Source: Dendrolimus kikuchii
Lineage: Eukaryota; Arthropoda; Insecta; Lepidoptera; Lasiocampidae
DNA: 64,000 nucleotides
Direction of reading: 5' to 3'
Assembly: GCA_019925095.2 (NCBI GenBank)
Contig: CM034398.1
Span: 4,789,001-4,853,000 of the forward strand
Shown piece after piece: positions 11,529-21,745 of this stretch. The position numbers and the translations under genes were made by a program. Every line of letters begins with the position of its first letter. Within the stretch, counting starts at the first letter, position 1. The notes under the pieces are model-generated. The model ran no database searches, had not been told where the DNA came from, and saw only the letters and a list, made by a program, of their open reading frames with translations.

Positions 11529-13140
11529 AATGTTTTTTTGTAACATTAATATACTAGAAATAAAATAATGTACTAGAAATAAGTTTTCGGCAAACAAAAG
11601 AGTTATAAGATAGAAAACAATAAAAAAAGTAAAAAAGATAAAAATATAAAAAATAAGAAAAGAAGTAAGAAGCGTTAGGATATGGAGAATTAATAAAAAA
11701 TACAGAGGTATAATTATTACACCTCTTATACTACTTATGACATATCATATAAAAAATATTTAATATATTTTTGCAAAACTCTGTCTATATCGCTGTACAG
11801 ATACGTCGAGACGTTATGCCAATCTATAAATATATGCCTAAGTGCACGCATAACAATTAAATTATCATAGGGAAGTCACCGCACGCGACCCACCTTACCT
11901 GTAGCTTATAGCGACGGTTACTATATTGTGCGCCTGAAAGACGAAGCTGGATATGTTAAATTTTGATAAAGAATTTAAAGACCACTATAAATTTTAATAT
12001 TCTAACCACTTAACAGTAAAACTGCACTGATTTTTCAAACAAAAAGCTTTATTCTTTTTTTGTGCAGTTTTTTTTAGCTGAATAGCCGGCGATGGCTGTT
12101 TCAGCGATACCGAGCTTGGTGGACTTCCAGACTCCGTGGGAGCGAAGGCGTTCAGCCTGGAAGTAGCGGGCTCGAGGAGGCACCTTCTGTAAGGTTCGAC
12201 CTCGGCTCGACCGCTACGGGGGATGACTCTATCGGATTAAGCCGCTAAAGGCTGAAGTTATGCAAATGGGGACGAGTTATCGACTCCGCCGGCGGAGCTG
12301 ATCCTAGTCTATCTTTACTACCGATTCGCAAAGTGTTTGGTAGAGAAGAAGCGGCGGAAGAAATTCCCATTAACACGCTTAAGCTAGTCTTGTGTGACCA
12401 CTTGTGTCTAATGAATGGGCCGGCGTCGCAGGCTTTCCGGCGTCCATACAATCTGCTAGCTTTAATTTTAAAATTAACACTCAATATTAACCATCTTATA
12501 AATCAAACCATAGCGCAATACAATATTGGTCAACGCCATCTATGGACGAATAACGAAACTATATAAATGTAACTGACTTATTACAAATTCTAACAGGCAA
12601 AGAGACTAGAACATTGTTTACTACAAAACTATGCGATGTTATTGCGATAGTGTCAAAAAATTGTAATCTACTAACTTCACAATATCTTTTTGATATCGCA
12701 GCGGAATAATAGTAGAAAAAATTGGTATTACCATTAGAATAGATAGCATTAGACGAAATGAATATTGAAAAGATACCAAAATTTTAAACATTAATTTCGC
12801 GAGTTTTCTCTTATAAATATTTCTAAAGGTATAAACAGAATACCGTAATCAAGCAAACCAACGATTGAAACAATAGTGTCCGACCATTTTGGCAAGGTAG
12901 TAATAGCAGAATTGGGCCCCTGGTCTGCGATAGTGCCATACAACTATACGATGTGTTCATGAATGGCCAGGTACCAGTCGTCCTTTGGAGTTTATTCGTA
13001 GCACTTTCCGCGTTCCATACGGTGTCAACTTTTCATCAGACGGCCCGTCAGCCTGTCTGATGTACTTTGACAATAAAGGAAAGAGAATAAATTCGGATGG
13101 GGCAAGAATTTGACTTTGTTATTCTTACATATTAAAAAAA
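11529..13140. other. Unassigned; GC-richer island at 12060-12480
   Basis: Most is AT-rich. 12060-12480 is clearly richer in GC and has two overlapping short ORFs (12245-12484 minus, 12333-12566 plus) with no recognisable domain. It could be part of an unfamiliar transposon. Around 12955-13080 the sequence 'cttttcatcagacggcccgt...cctgtctgatg' resembles the tail of retroposon A. Confidence 0.35.
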
Positions 13141-13149
13141 ACTTGACTT

Positions 13150-13488
13150 TCTTTATTCCATGAGCTTAGCACACGGTCCATCAGATGTAAAGCAGTTACC
13201 ATCGCCTGTGGACATTTGTAACATCAAAGATGTTGCCTGCCAACATTTGCATGCGGCAACACTTGCCCAACAATGTGTTGCCGCTTTCTAAAGGGAGATT
13301 GAAACCTAGCCACTAATCCCGGAACACCACTTAACGTCGTTATGGCGACATATTCTAGACCAGAGGTGGTAGCCATCCAGACGGACAAATATCTTACCAC
13401 CTGGCTTTGAGGTTTTTTTATTGCCTCTTACGACAGGCCGATCGGCTGCAGGAAATTGTATCCTTTCTTCGTTCCTTCACGGATAAAA
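13150..13488 (-). repeat. Retroposon A, nearly full length
   Basis: It runs from 'tttattccatgagcttagca' to 'cttcgttccttcacggat' with a small internal duplication or insertion around 13235-13280. The sense strand is minus (poly(A)/AATAAA end on the left). It is well diverged from the younger copies at 19655 and 50797, so an older insertion. Confidence 0.8.
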
Positions 13489-13859
13489 CTGCGCGCCAGA
13501 AATAAAAGTTTAGAGTTGTTTGCTTTCTGTGTTATGTCAGAATTGCAAAAAAAAAAATGATTAAATATATAATGCGCATGTTTTGGAAAAGCAAAATAGT
13601 GTAATAAAATTGGCTCCAATTGACTTTCCACGAGCAAAGTCCCTGTTGTTCAGAGCGAAAATATTAAAACGCACACTTATCCCCAGTGTCGTGCAGCGCC
13701 AGACCTGCTGGGTGGCTGACGTCAATTACCAGAGTTATTGCAAAGACAGATCGTGAGCCGCGCTTATGTCGCTCACAAGAATGCATGTAAGGTGCACGCT
13801 CCACGACGAAAAGAGCTTTATGGCATTATCCAATATCCATTTATACAGTGTTAGGATTT

Positions 13860-14184
13860 TTCGAAGTGAAAATTCTTTAGAATCGTAATTTGAAAATTGA
13901 TGAAATGAAAAGTGACACTGAAAAGAAATAAACACATTCAACCTTATTTAATCAGAAATAAAACTAATTTCTCTTTACCCGTTAGTACTAATTTTCAATT
14001 TAAATAAAGCTTAAAAGATCTATCTGTGTATAAATTACTTATTCTTTTATACGTAGATCAAAGAAAATTGTGCTTTGCAGTGCATTGAATTTGGAATTGT
14101 ATACTAATAATTCAAAGTGTAATTAAGATTGAAGTTTTTGAATTATAATATGTTGACGGATGTAGGCTAAAAGAAATATATGTA
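13860..14184 (+). repeat. Dispersed repeat family D, copy 1
   Basis: The stretch from 'tagaatcgtaatttgaaaat' through 'tacgtagatcaaagaaaatt' to 'atgttgacggatgtaggct' matches 33020-33346 plus 34046-34075, where the second copy is split by a LINE insertion. The class is unknown. It abuts a Helitron-like end at 14185. Confidence 0.65.
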
Positions 14185-14520
14185 CTAGTGGTCGCCCGTG
14201 GTCGAAATTTGTCCATAATAATTAATGTCAAAGACTTATACTTCTATAATCACAGATTTCGCCCAGGCTACTCTATTAATTTGACTTGAACAATAAACAA
14301 AAGAGTATATATGCGTGTGTGTGTCAAATACATGTTAGTGTATTGATTTAAGTTTTTTTAAGCATAATTAAAAAAAAAATAGCATTCTGCACTTCTAAAC
14401 TATAAGTGTGTGAAATTTCATACTGTCATACCGTCCGCGTAATTTTCGTAAAAAGGGGTACAAAGTTTTTTGCTTCATGTATATAAATATTAATAAAAGT
14501 TCCAGAAGAACTATTTGTGA
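14185..14520 (-). mobile_element. Helitron-like element (family H2), copy 1
   Basis: On the minus strand it ends ...gggcgaccaCTAG followed by T, preceded by a degenerate ggtcga hairpin. The body (tttttacgaaaatt, 'cacacacacgcatatata') matches copies at 15490-16057, 17832-18189 and 51255-51692. It has no ORF. The right boundary, near 'aacttttattaat', is approximate. Confidence 0.65.
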
Positions 14521-14639
14521 GTATATTCTCTGAAGTTTCACTTCTACTGCGTGTGAACTGCACACACATACAATTTTTTTGTAATATGGGCCTTGAGCAG
14601 GTTTGGAATTTAAGACGTATCTAACACTCCTAAATGGAG

Positions 14640-15035
14640 GTCGATATAATATATTTATTCAACAATTATCACACAGTGTTACACAATACATTAAAAATCT
14701 AGATAAGCTAATTTCTCTTTTCTTTCACCTGCTCTCAATTATTTCGAGTTGGCACAATGTCTTTTTCTCCACACTCCTCTATTCTGACATACATCCTCTA
14801 GCACACTACAAATCATCTTATCTTTCTTTACATAATCCATCCATCTCTTTTTTGGTTTACCTTTACCTTTGTACTCATCAATTTAGCAGTTTAACATTCT
14901 TTTTCTCTCGTGACTTTCATCCCTTCTCATCACATGCCCATCCCAAGCCACCTTAATCTTCTTCCTCTTAATTTTACCTTATCCATTCTTGTAACACCAC
15001 ACATCCATCTCAACATTCTCATCTCAGCTGAGTGA
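14640..15035 (-). pseudogene. LINE reverse transcriptase C-terminal relic (second RTE-like family)
   Basis: Translated on the minus strand, with frameshifts and stops, it shows EMRMLRWMCGVTRMDKV, then LRGRRLRWLG and TKKEMDGLCK. This is the EMR.LRW.CG.TR.D block after the polymerase domain of RTE-like LINEs. It is heavily decayed. The plus-strand ORF at 14603-14956 is its antisense shadow. Confidence 0.7.
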
Positions 15036-15489
15036 GACGTTTGTGGTCTATTACTTTAGTGGCTCAACATTCAGGCCCTAATAAAGCTAATCAAGGATCT
15101 TATTTTACAAGCCTAAGAAAATAAAGAGAAAATAATTTAATTTGAAGAATATATGTATTGTTATTAAATTATTTAATTATTATGTATTACAATAAAAGTT
15201 AAAAAGTAAATAAAATTAATAGTCATATTCTATACGTGTTTCATAAACTCATATGTTTAGCCGATATTAGACGATTCATTTTGTCTTTAAATTTGGATGA
15301 ATCAACCAAAGTGATCGATGTAAACATGAATTTGAACATTTCAATGCCACTCAATGACGAAGTGTCCTTTCAGTTCAATGCTGTTCAGTGAAATCGATTC
15401 AATTTGATTGATCAATCTAACGTCAGCATACACTAATCAAATAAACATAGTTAAAAACACCAATGGATTCACTTGCTATTCAGGCCAAT

Positions 15490-16057
15490 GATGTTTCGAG
15501 AATTTGAAATTGGAACTTCACATATTAATACGTGAAACAAAGACTTTGTACCCCTTTTTACGAAAATTGCGCGGACGGAGGAGTATGAAATTTCGCACAC
15601 TTATCTTAATATACATAAATTACGTGTCATGTTGTTTGTCCGCGATGGACTCCTAAACTACTTGCTCGATTTTAATCAAATTTTCACAACGTGTGCAGTT
15701 TGATCCAACTTGAAAGACAGGACAGCTTACATTTGGACCCGGTAGGTGGCGCTGCAATCGGGTTCTAAATTTTATTTCTTCAGGGCAGTACAACGTCTGC
15801 CGGGACAGCTAGTAGTTTATATAGAGAAGGAGTGCAGAATGCGAATATTTAAAAAAAAACATTACACACACTACCATGTATTTAACACACACACGCATAT
15901 ATACTCTTTTGTTGATTGTTAAAATCAAATTAACAGTGTAGCCTTGGCGAAATTTGTGATTATAGAAGTATAGTTTTTGACAACAGAACCTTAATAATGT
16001 TCAAACTTATAATTTAAATGGATTATGGTCGAATTTCGACCACTGGGCGACCACTAT
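15490..16057 (+). mobile_element. Helitron-like element (H2), copy 2, with a nested element
   Basis: The H2 body is interrupted between about 15604 and 15813 by a second Helitron-like piece (cgtgtcatgttgtttgtccg...gccgggacagctagt, which itself ends CTAG/T). After it the H2 body resumes and ends in tggtcgaatttcgacca, a perfect hairpin, then ctgggcgaccactat, where the expected CTAG has mutated to CTAT. Confidence 0.7.
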
Positions 16058-16249
16058 GTTAAATAAATATTTAAGAGTTTCACAGAGACCAGAAAAATCA
16101 CCGTTTTAGTCATTAGGATACGAAATCCATAAAAAGCATTTAAATATTGTATAAACTGATTTTCGTTGAATTCTTTCAGAATTTCTTTGATTTTTTTTAA
16201 CTTTTTCAACTTACTACTTTAAAAGTTAAGTTTTATCCCTTTTAAAACA

Positions 16250-16563
16250 TTTATTTTTTATTGCACGAGTTCAACAACAGACGGCCAACCTGATGGGAAG
16301 CGGTTACCATCGTCTATGGACACTTGCATCACTATAGGTGCTACAAATGCGCTGCTGCTCTCTAAAGGGTGACTGGAACCTGGCCAGTAATGTCGGAACA
16401 CAACTCAAGGTTGTTATGGCGGCATACTCTAGACGAGCGGTGGTAGCCATTCAGAGGGGTAAATATTCTACCAACTGGCTTTGGGTTGTTTTGTCACCTC
16501 TTACGTTACGCCACCCGGCCGTAAGGAAATTGTATTCTTTCTCCGTTCCTGCACGGATAGTGC
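16250..16563 (-). repeat. Retroposon A, full length
   Basis: From 'tttttattgcacgagttcaa' to 'ctccgttcctgcacggatag'. Read on the minus strand the element ends in an AATAAA-A run. The 79-codon plus-strand ORF in it is a by-product of the repeat, seen in many copies, not a gene. Confidence 0.85.
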
Positions 16564-17133
16564 AAGCGACAATTTAGGTTCAAATGCCCAGAACTGATAG
16601 AAAGGTGTTTGCCACCGAATACCAATTCATATCCTTTGTTTTTTTAATATTCCAACATCTGTCTTTGTACTCTTTACCGTGTCATTGGTATAATATAAAT
16701 GCCTGTGCGTTGGCGCCATTCAAGTCAAAAATAGAATAGACAACGATAGTAGTCAATGACGTATTTTCATATTGACACTTCGCATTCTTCATCAAAATTG
16801 AAAGATAGCAATGAACCGTCTCATATTGGCTTTGGATACATCAAGATTAATTGCTGTTAAAAAAACATTTTAATTAGTTAGTCTTTAGCTATTAAATGCA
16901 GAATTGCATTATACAAATTATTCGATATCCTTATCTATGTAAGTTGTTAAGTATTATAAACTGCCGTGTATTCATTCAAAAGGATACAAATGATATACGA
17001 TCACGCGATTACAGGTTCCGTCTTTTACGCAAACTCGTAAGCTATTCTAATTAATTGTTCACAGGAATATTGACTGAACTTTCCATTCAACAGTAACAAG
17101 ATTGATCTTTTATATTTTTAAGAATCACTAATA
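16564..17133. other. AT-rich DNA without recognised genes
   Basis: No exon, RNA gene or repeat with a partner in this window was recognised between retroposon A and the solo LTR. Confidence 0.4.
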
Positions 17134-17137
17134 ATAT

Positions 17138-17827
17138 TGTGGCGAGTGATGGTGTAACAAACTAATTGGTTTAAGAACTTTTAGAAAAAGGTAGAAAATT
17201 CTGGAAAGAAAAGACAAGGATAGATACATGTTAGAAAGGGATAGACGATAAACGAAAGTTCTAGAATAGAAAGTTCGGGAAGGGAAAGACAGAGATAGAT
17301 AGATGTATAGTAAGGGATGGATAGCAAATAAAAGAATAACGAAAAGAAGATCGAAATTATGGGTTCTGGAAGATTCTTCCAGGTATATAAGCAGCGTAAG
17401 GCGCGCCTACCGGGCAGTTTAGAGTTGAGTTCAGTTCAAGACAGCGAAGCGACAAGTGCGATACGGAAGAGTTGGAAGAGAAGTTTAATAGAAGACAGTG
17501 ACGAGTTAAGTGGTGAATTTAGTGACAAGTTTAGTGGACAGTTAAGTGAAGGAGGAGTGTAGCGTAGTTCGAGAGACGAACCAGAAGCGAGCTACACGCG
17601 ACAATATCGGAGGTGAGCACTGCAGTAGCAGGAGGTGGTCTACGCAATATCGGCGACGGTATTGTGAGTGAGACACCTTATCGTCGGGACAGTGCATCGT
17701 TAGTCGTGCGTATAGGGGCAACCCTGCGGAGAGGTATTACGTGCGGCTGTGTAAGTCAATAAAAGCGTTTAGTTAAAAACTGGTGTTTTCTTCCAATCCT
17801 AAGTGCGTACCCCGCTCGCACGTAACA
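17138..17827 (+). mobile_element. Solo LTR of an LTR retrotransposon
   Basis: The 690-bp block starts TGTGGCG and ends CGTAACA, and is flanked on both sides by ATAT (17134-17137, 17828-17831), a 4-bp target duplication. Inside, a TATA box (tatataagcagcg, about 17383) is followed by an initiator-like region (gttgagttcagttc, about 17425), and AATAAA lies at 17759: the U3-R-U5 order on the plus strand. No internal region is present, so it is a product of LTR-LTR recombination. The 67-codon ORF at 17359-17562 lies in the transcribed part and has no known domain. The superfamily (gypsy or BEL) cannot be told from the LTR alone. Confidence 0.85.
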
Positions 17828-17831
17828 ATAT

Positions 17832-18189
17832 CATTGTATTAATACGTGAAGCAAAACTTTGAACCCTTTTTACGAAAATTGCGTAGACGGAAAAGTGTGA
17901 AATTTCGCACACTTATAGTTTATATAGAGAGAGAGCAGAATGGTATTATTTAAAAAAATTATGTATAAAAAATACATTAAATAAATAGAAAAAACATTAC
18001 ATACACTATCATGTATTTACACACACACACATTTATACTCTTTTGTTTATTGTTAAAGTCAAATTAACAGTGTAGCCTTGGCGAAATCTGTAATTATAGA
18101 AGTACAATTTGACAACAGAACCTTAATAATGTTCAAACTTATAATTTAAATTAATTATGGTCGAATTTCGACCAATGGGCGACCACTAG
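17832..18189 (+). mobile_element. Helitron-like element (H2), copy 3
   Basis: It ends with the hairpin tggtcgaatttcgacca, then atgggcgaccaCTAG (18186-18189) followed by T: the Helitron 3' signature of a stem-loop about 10 nt before CTRR. The body contains 'gtgtagccttggcgaaatct' and CA-rich stretches shared with the other H2 copies. It starts directly after the target duplication of the solo LTR, so the LTR probably inserted at or near its 5' edge. Confidence 0.75.
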
Positions 18190-18249
18190 TTTATATGATT
18201 ATACAACGTTTTTAATTAGTATAATATAAGTGAAAATAGTTGAGGTGGT

Positions 18250-18545
18250 AATATAGAAGTGGTAGCGTAATGGCTAGCGCACGCGTCCCAAACGCAAATG
18301 GGCGCGGCTTCGATCCTTGCCGGACCACATGCACCACTTAGTCATTTTCTGATCTAATGTGCATATTGTTACAATTACCACGTACTAACAACGGCGAAGG
18401 AAAACATCGTGATGCAACCTGCACATCGAGATAACCGATGTGTCAAACCTGCCAAGCCGCCTTGGACAAGCGTGGCAGGTATACTGTCCGTTCCCCCTAT
18501 AATGGGAGGCTGAGCCCAGCAGTGGGACATTTATATGGGCTAATA
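18250..18545 (+). repeat. tRNA-derived SINE (family B), copy 1
   Basis: The head has the tRNA-like promoter: 'tagcgtaatggctagcgc' as A-box region and 'cttcgatccttgcc' as B-box region about 45 nt later. The body ends '...cccagcagtgggacatttat' followed by an ATT-rich tail. Copies also lie at 30603-30885 (plus) and 59150-59443 (minus). It is not a functional tRNA gene: no cloverleaf extends past the B box. Confidence 0.8.
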
Positions 18546-18685
18546 TTATTATTACTAAGTGAAAATAGTGAGTCATCAGTACCTATAACTACAGGATAAA
18601 GAATAGTTTAGACTACGACAGAAATTACTACACAAATGTCATACATTAATGTCTGTTTGCTTTAATGCAGTAATATAGCAGATAT

Positions 18686-19165
18686 TTTTTTTTTATTGCT
18701 GGAGTACAGCAAACAGGCTGACGGCCCACCTGATGGAAAGCGGTTACCGTCGCCTATGGACGTTTGCAACATCAGAGATGTCACCAACACGGCCTCGAAG
18801 AAATTTTATGACACCCTTTTTGAAAAACTCCATATCGTAGCGCTGTGGGAAAACCTCGGCTGGGAGCTCATTCCAAATCCCCACGGTACGCAAGAGAAAC
18901 ATTCTACAGAACCGTTGCGCACATGAGCGAAGCGGCTCAAGGAAGTGGGGGTGAACTCCCAACCGATGGCGAGCGGTGCGATGATAGAAAGAAGACCACC
19001 ATTCTAACAGTTCTTCGGAACATTTCCCATTATACAGTCGGTAGAATACGCAGAGAGAAGCAGTCTCTCCTAAGGCCAAGCGTATCTAGACCGTCTGTTA
19101 GTATGGGATCATCAACAACGCGAACGGCTCGACGTTGAATACCGTCCAGGGGATTAAGTTGGTAC
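18686..19165 (-). pseudogene. CR1/Jockey-like LINE ORF2 C-terminus with its 3' tail
   Basis: On the minus strand, NPLDGIQRRAVRVV (19155 downward) leads, through one frameshift, into LCVFYRLYNGKCSEEL, FLLRTVGIWNELPAEVFP and YDMEFFKKG, the standard C-terminal region of CR1/Jockey-type reverse transcriptases. The frame then ends in about 100 nt of 3' UTR (18785 down to 18686): cgtccataggcgacgg, cgctttccatcaggtgggcc, and a final AATAAA-A run. This UTR is clearly homologous to the 3' tail of retroposon A, which has no such ORF. It is 5'-truncated and dead. Confidence 0.8.
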
Positions 19166-19171
19166 GAAATA

Positions 19172-19260
19172 AGATAAGCTGACGGTCCACCTGATGGAAA
19201 GTGGTTACTGTCGTCTATGGACATTTAAAACACCAAAGGTACCGACGTGTTGTTGTCCTT
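19172..19260 (-). repeat. Tail fragment of retroposon A / LINE group
   Basis: aagctgacggtccacctgat...catttaaaacaccaaaggta is the same 3' tail again, immediately upstream (in sense) of the LINE fragment at 18686-19165. It indicates a second, head-to-tail insertion. Confidence 0.65.
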
Positions 19261-19654
19261 GAAGGGGAAACCTTGTCGACCTTGTTAGACCATATCTACT
19301 ATTATCATCTCCACATACTCGCCAGACACTATAGTCACAAATGTAGGTTTGCCTAATTTTAGTATTCTGTCAAATTCAATTGCGTGCCCGTGGCAAGCCA
19401 CTATCTTTATGAATATTTATAAGCGAAAATTCGAGAAACAAACGTTTAAAATGTTAGTAACTTTTCAATACTTATTCCAACTAACTCGATCTCTGCTAAT
19501 GGTAATACCAATTTTTTCTACTATTATTCCGTCGCTACGATATCGAGAAGATATTATGGGTTTAGCAGAATATGAATTATTGACACTATCGCAATGAAAT
19601 CGTCTGAATATTTTCGCAACGGTAAAAAACAGGTAATATTTTTTATATTTTTTT

Positions 19655-19957
19655 TTAATTGCAGGAGTTCAGCAGACAGGCAGACGGCCCACTTAGTGGA
19701 AAGCGGTTACCATCGCCTATGGACATTTGCAACACCAAAGGTGCTACAAATGCGCTGCTGCTCTCTTAAAGGGGACTGGAACCTGGTCACTAATGCCGGA
19801 ACACAACACAAGGTTGTTATGGCGGCATACTCTAGACCAGGGGCGGTCGCCATCCAGTCGAGAAAATACTCTACCACCTGGCTGTGGGTTGTTTAGTCGC
19901 CTCTTACGACAGGCCGCCGGGCCGCAGGAAATTGTATTCTTTCTCCGTTCCTGCACA
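19655..19957 (-). repeat. Retroposon A, full length, little diverged
   Basis: It runs from 'ttttttttaattgcaggagt' to 'ctttctccgttcctgcac'. It is one of the copies closest to the apparent consensus (compare 50797-51095 and 44885-45172). The sense strand is minus. The overlapping short ORFs on both strands are shadows of the repeat. Confidence 0.88.
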
Positions 19958-20330
19958 TAATACAGGTTTATAAGTGATCATATCCATTGATTAGGGTTTG
20001 ATTCTGATTCTCTTACTTAAGAGGTGCCTAATCATTTCTTAACGAGATTATTATAGCCGTCAATGTGTACATATTCACAGTGGAATAAAAATTCAGTCAA
20101 TTTTGGTATAATTAGATAAAAATCAACTTAATTGTAATATCAAATTAAATTAAAGTTATTATTATACCCTTTCCAAGCATTTATTTTACTTTTGACACCT
20201 CGATGACTGGTCAATTAGTAGATAATTTCCTAATGCGTTACCGACTCGATTTGTTATAAAAATCGACTTCATTTATAAATAAGTTTTAATTAATTTAACT
20301 TATCTATATATTTTTTTCTAAAAATACACA
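19958..20330. other. AT-rich DNA without recognised genes
   Basis: Nothing recognised. Confidence 0.4.
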
Positions 20331-20585
20331 TCTTATACTAATATATAAAGATGAACAGTTTTTGTTTGTTTGTCTAAGCGCGCTAATCTCAGGAACTAGT
20401 GGTCTGATTTGAAAAATTCTTTCATTGTTGGATAGCCCATTTATCGAGGAAAGATATAGGCTATATATCATCACGCTAAGACCAATAGGAGCGGAGCAGC
20501 AATGAAAAATGTTTCAAAATCGGGGGGGGGGGGGGGGGGGCTTGGAAAACAAATTCCACGCGGACGGCGTCGCGGGCACAGCTAG
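20331..20585 (+). mobile_element. Helitron-like element (H1), complete copy
   Basis: 5' TCTTATACTAATATATAAAG after an A at 20330; 3' gcggacggcgtcgcgggcacagCTAG followed by T at 20586. These are the sequence rules of Helitron insertion (A|TC...CTAG|T). Length 255 bp, no ORF, so non-autonomous. A run of 19 G residues (20522-20540) lies near the 3' end; the copy at 75-860 has no such run, so it is an expansion peculiar to this copy or a sequencing artefact. Confidence 0.85.
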
Positions 20586-21640
20586 TTTTACATATATTAA
20601 ATAAGTTATTTTATAAGCACTAATAATAATTGTGGTATTATTTTTTTTAAAGTAGCACATTTTTAATTTTTAAATGGATTACTTTCAATTTATTTCCGTA
20701 TAGTGTCACATCACACATGAACATCACTATTACGTCACCCACAACAATAAAGTACGACAATTATGTAATTTGTTTCATATAGACTTTACTGTCAAGAAAT
20801 ATGTAACTTGATAGACGTGTAATATCAAAAGTAAAATAAACGCTTGGAAACAGTATAAAATACATTAAAACCTGAAAACTGAAGTACCTGTTAGTATTAT
20901 TAATAACCGCCAGACAGCAAAAAAATTTTTGTTTGACTAGGTTGCATTGTCTCGCTATAAAGTTTTAATGACTTGCTTTACTCACCTAGTCAAACATTAT
21001 TAGCACCCAATAAATCAATTACTTTAATAAGTGCACTGAGCAACATGGCGGTGTCAAAGGTCGCTCCGCCCACTTGTGTGCTCACGAACTGTCACTAAGT
21101 GCGCAGGAGCTGGTTTTGTGTTACCCAGAACTCGCTATTTACACGGGATTTCTTGATTTTAATTGACTTCGTAAAATTGGGACATTATACCGCTTTGTAG
21201 TGCTATACAGATTATAGAATATAATAGTCTTACGTTTATTACCTTTCGGCATTTGGACTTCTTTTGTTTACTTTGTGTTTAAAATATGTGATTAGAAAAA
21301 TAGCCTATTGTGTATCGTATTCTTTTATGATAGTCATTAGCCAGGTTTGATTCTAGGAAATTCAGTCCACGCGGTCCTGTAGACATATTGCATTTGTACA
21401 GTATAAAGCAATGCCCCAATTGAGAGATGAGGCGGTCGAGCGATAACCACAAGCGGAGCAAGACTTGTGTACATTCGGTAAACTATTTTGTGACGGACTT
21501 TGCGCGTGTTATTGAATCGTGCTTTACGTTTGGACTGGATGTGTTCAGTTATATTTGTACCTGTGTTATACGTGTTTGTATAGTTCTAATAAATTCTATA
21601 ATAATTACAACGGCAATTAATTCGAGTCCTGCAACTCGTA
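20586..21640. other. No gene recognised; possible LTR-like remnant at 21427-21640
   Basis: 20586-21420 is AT-rich with an ATGGCGG context at 21043 but no coding exon. 21427-21640 is moderately GC-rich and ends with 'gttctaataaattc', which could be the R-U5 part of an LTR. There is no second LTR or TG..CA edge to confirm it. Confidence 0.3.
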
Positions 21641-21644
21641 ATAA

Positions 21645-21745
21645 TAGAATATACTTTATTGTACAAAATGCTACATAAAATCAAGAACATTAATATACAA
21701 GTACAATCGGCGGTCTTATCGCCCATGGCGATTTCTTCCAGAGAA
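21645..21745 (-). repeat. LINE-type 3' end, family E, copy 1
   Basis: On the minus strand: gaagaaatcgccatgggcga, taagaccgccgattgtact, then a tail with AATAAAG. The same signature (gataagaccgcc...aataaag) occurs at 22105-22145, 23470-23640, 23765-23885 (plus), 47225-47290 and around 59455-59820. It is typical of a LINE 3' UTR ending in short repeats. Confidence 0.6.

Noticed and set aside
12245..12566. Overlapping ORFs in a GC-richer island as a host gene
   Set aside because: No domain, splice structure or start context supports them.
17359..17562. 67-codon ORF
   Set aside because: It lies in the solo LTR downstream of its TATA box and has no known domain; probably leader sequence.
18250..18320. 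tRNA gene
   Set aside because: Only A- and B-box-like promoter parts are present and no full cloverleaf forms; it is the head of a SINE, with copies at 30603 and 59443.
21043..21100. ATGGCGG near 21043 as a gene start
   Set aside because: The frame stops after 17 codons and no donor or downstream exon was found.
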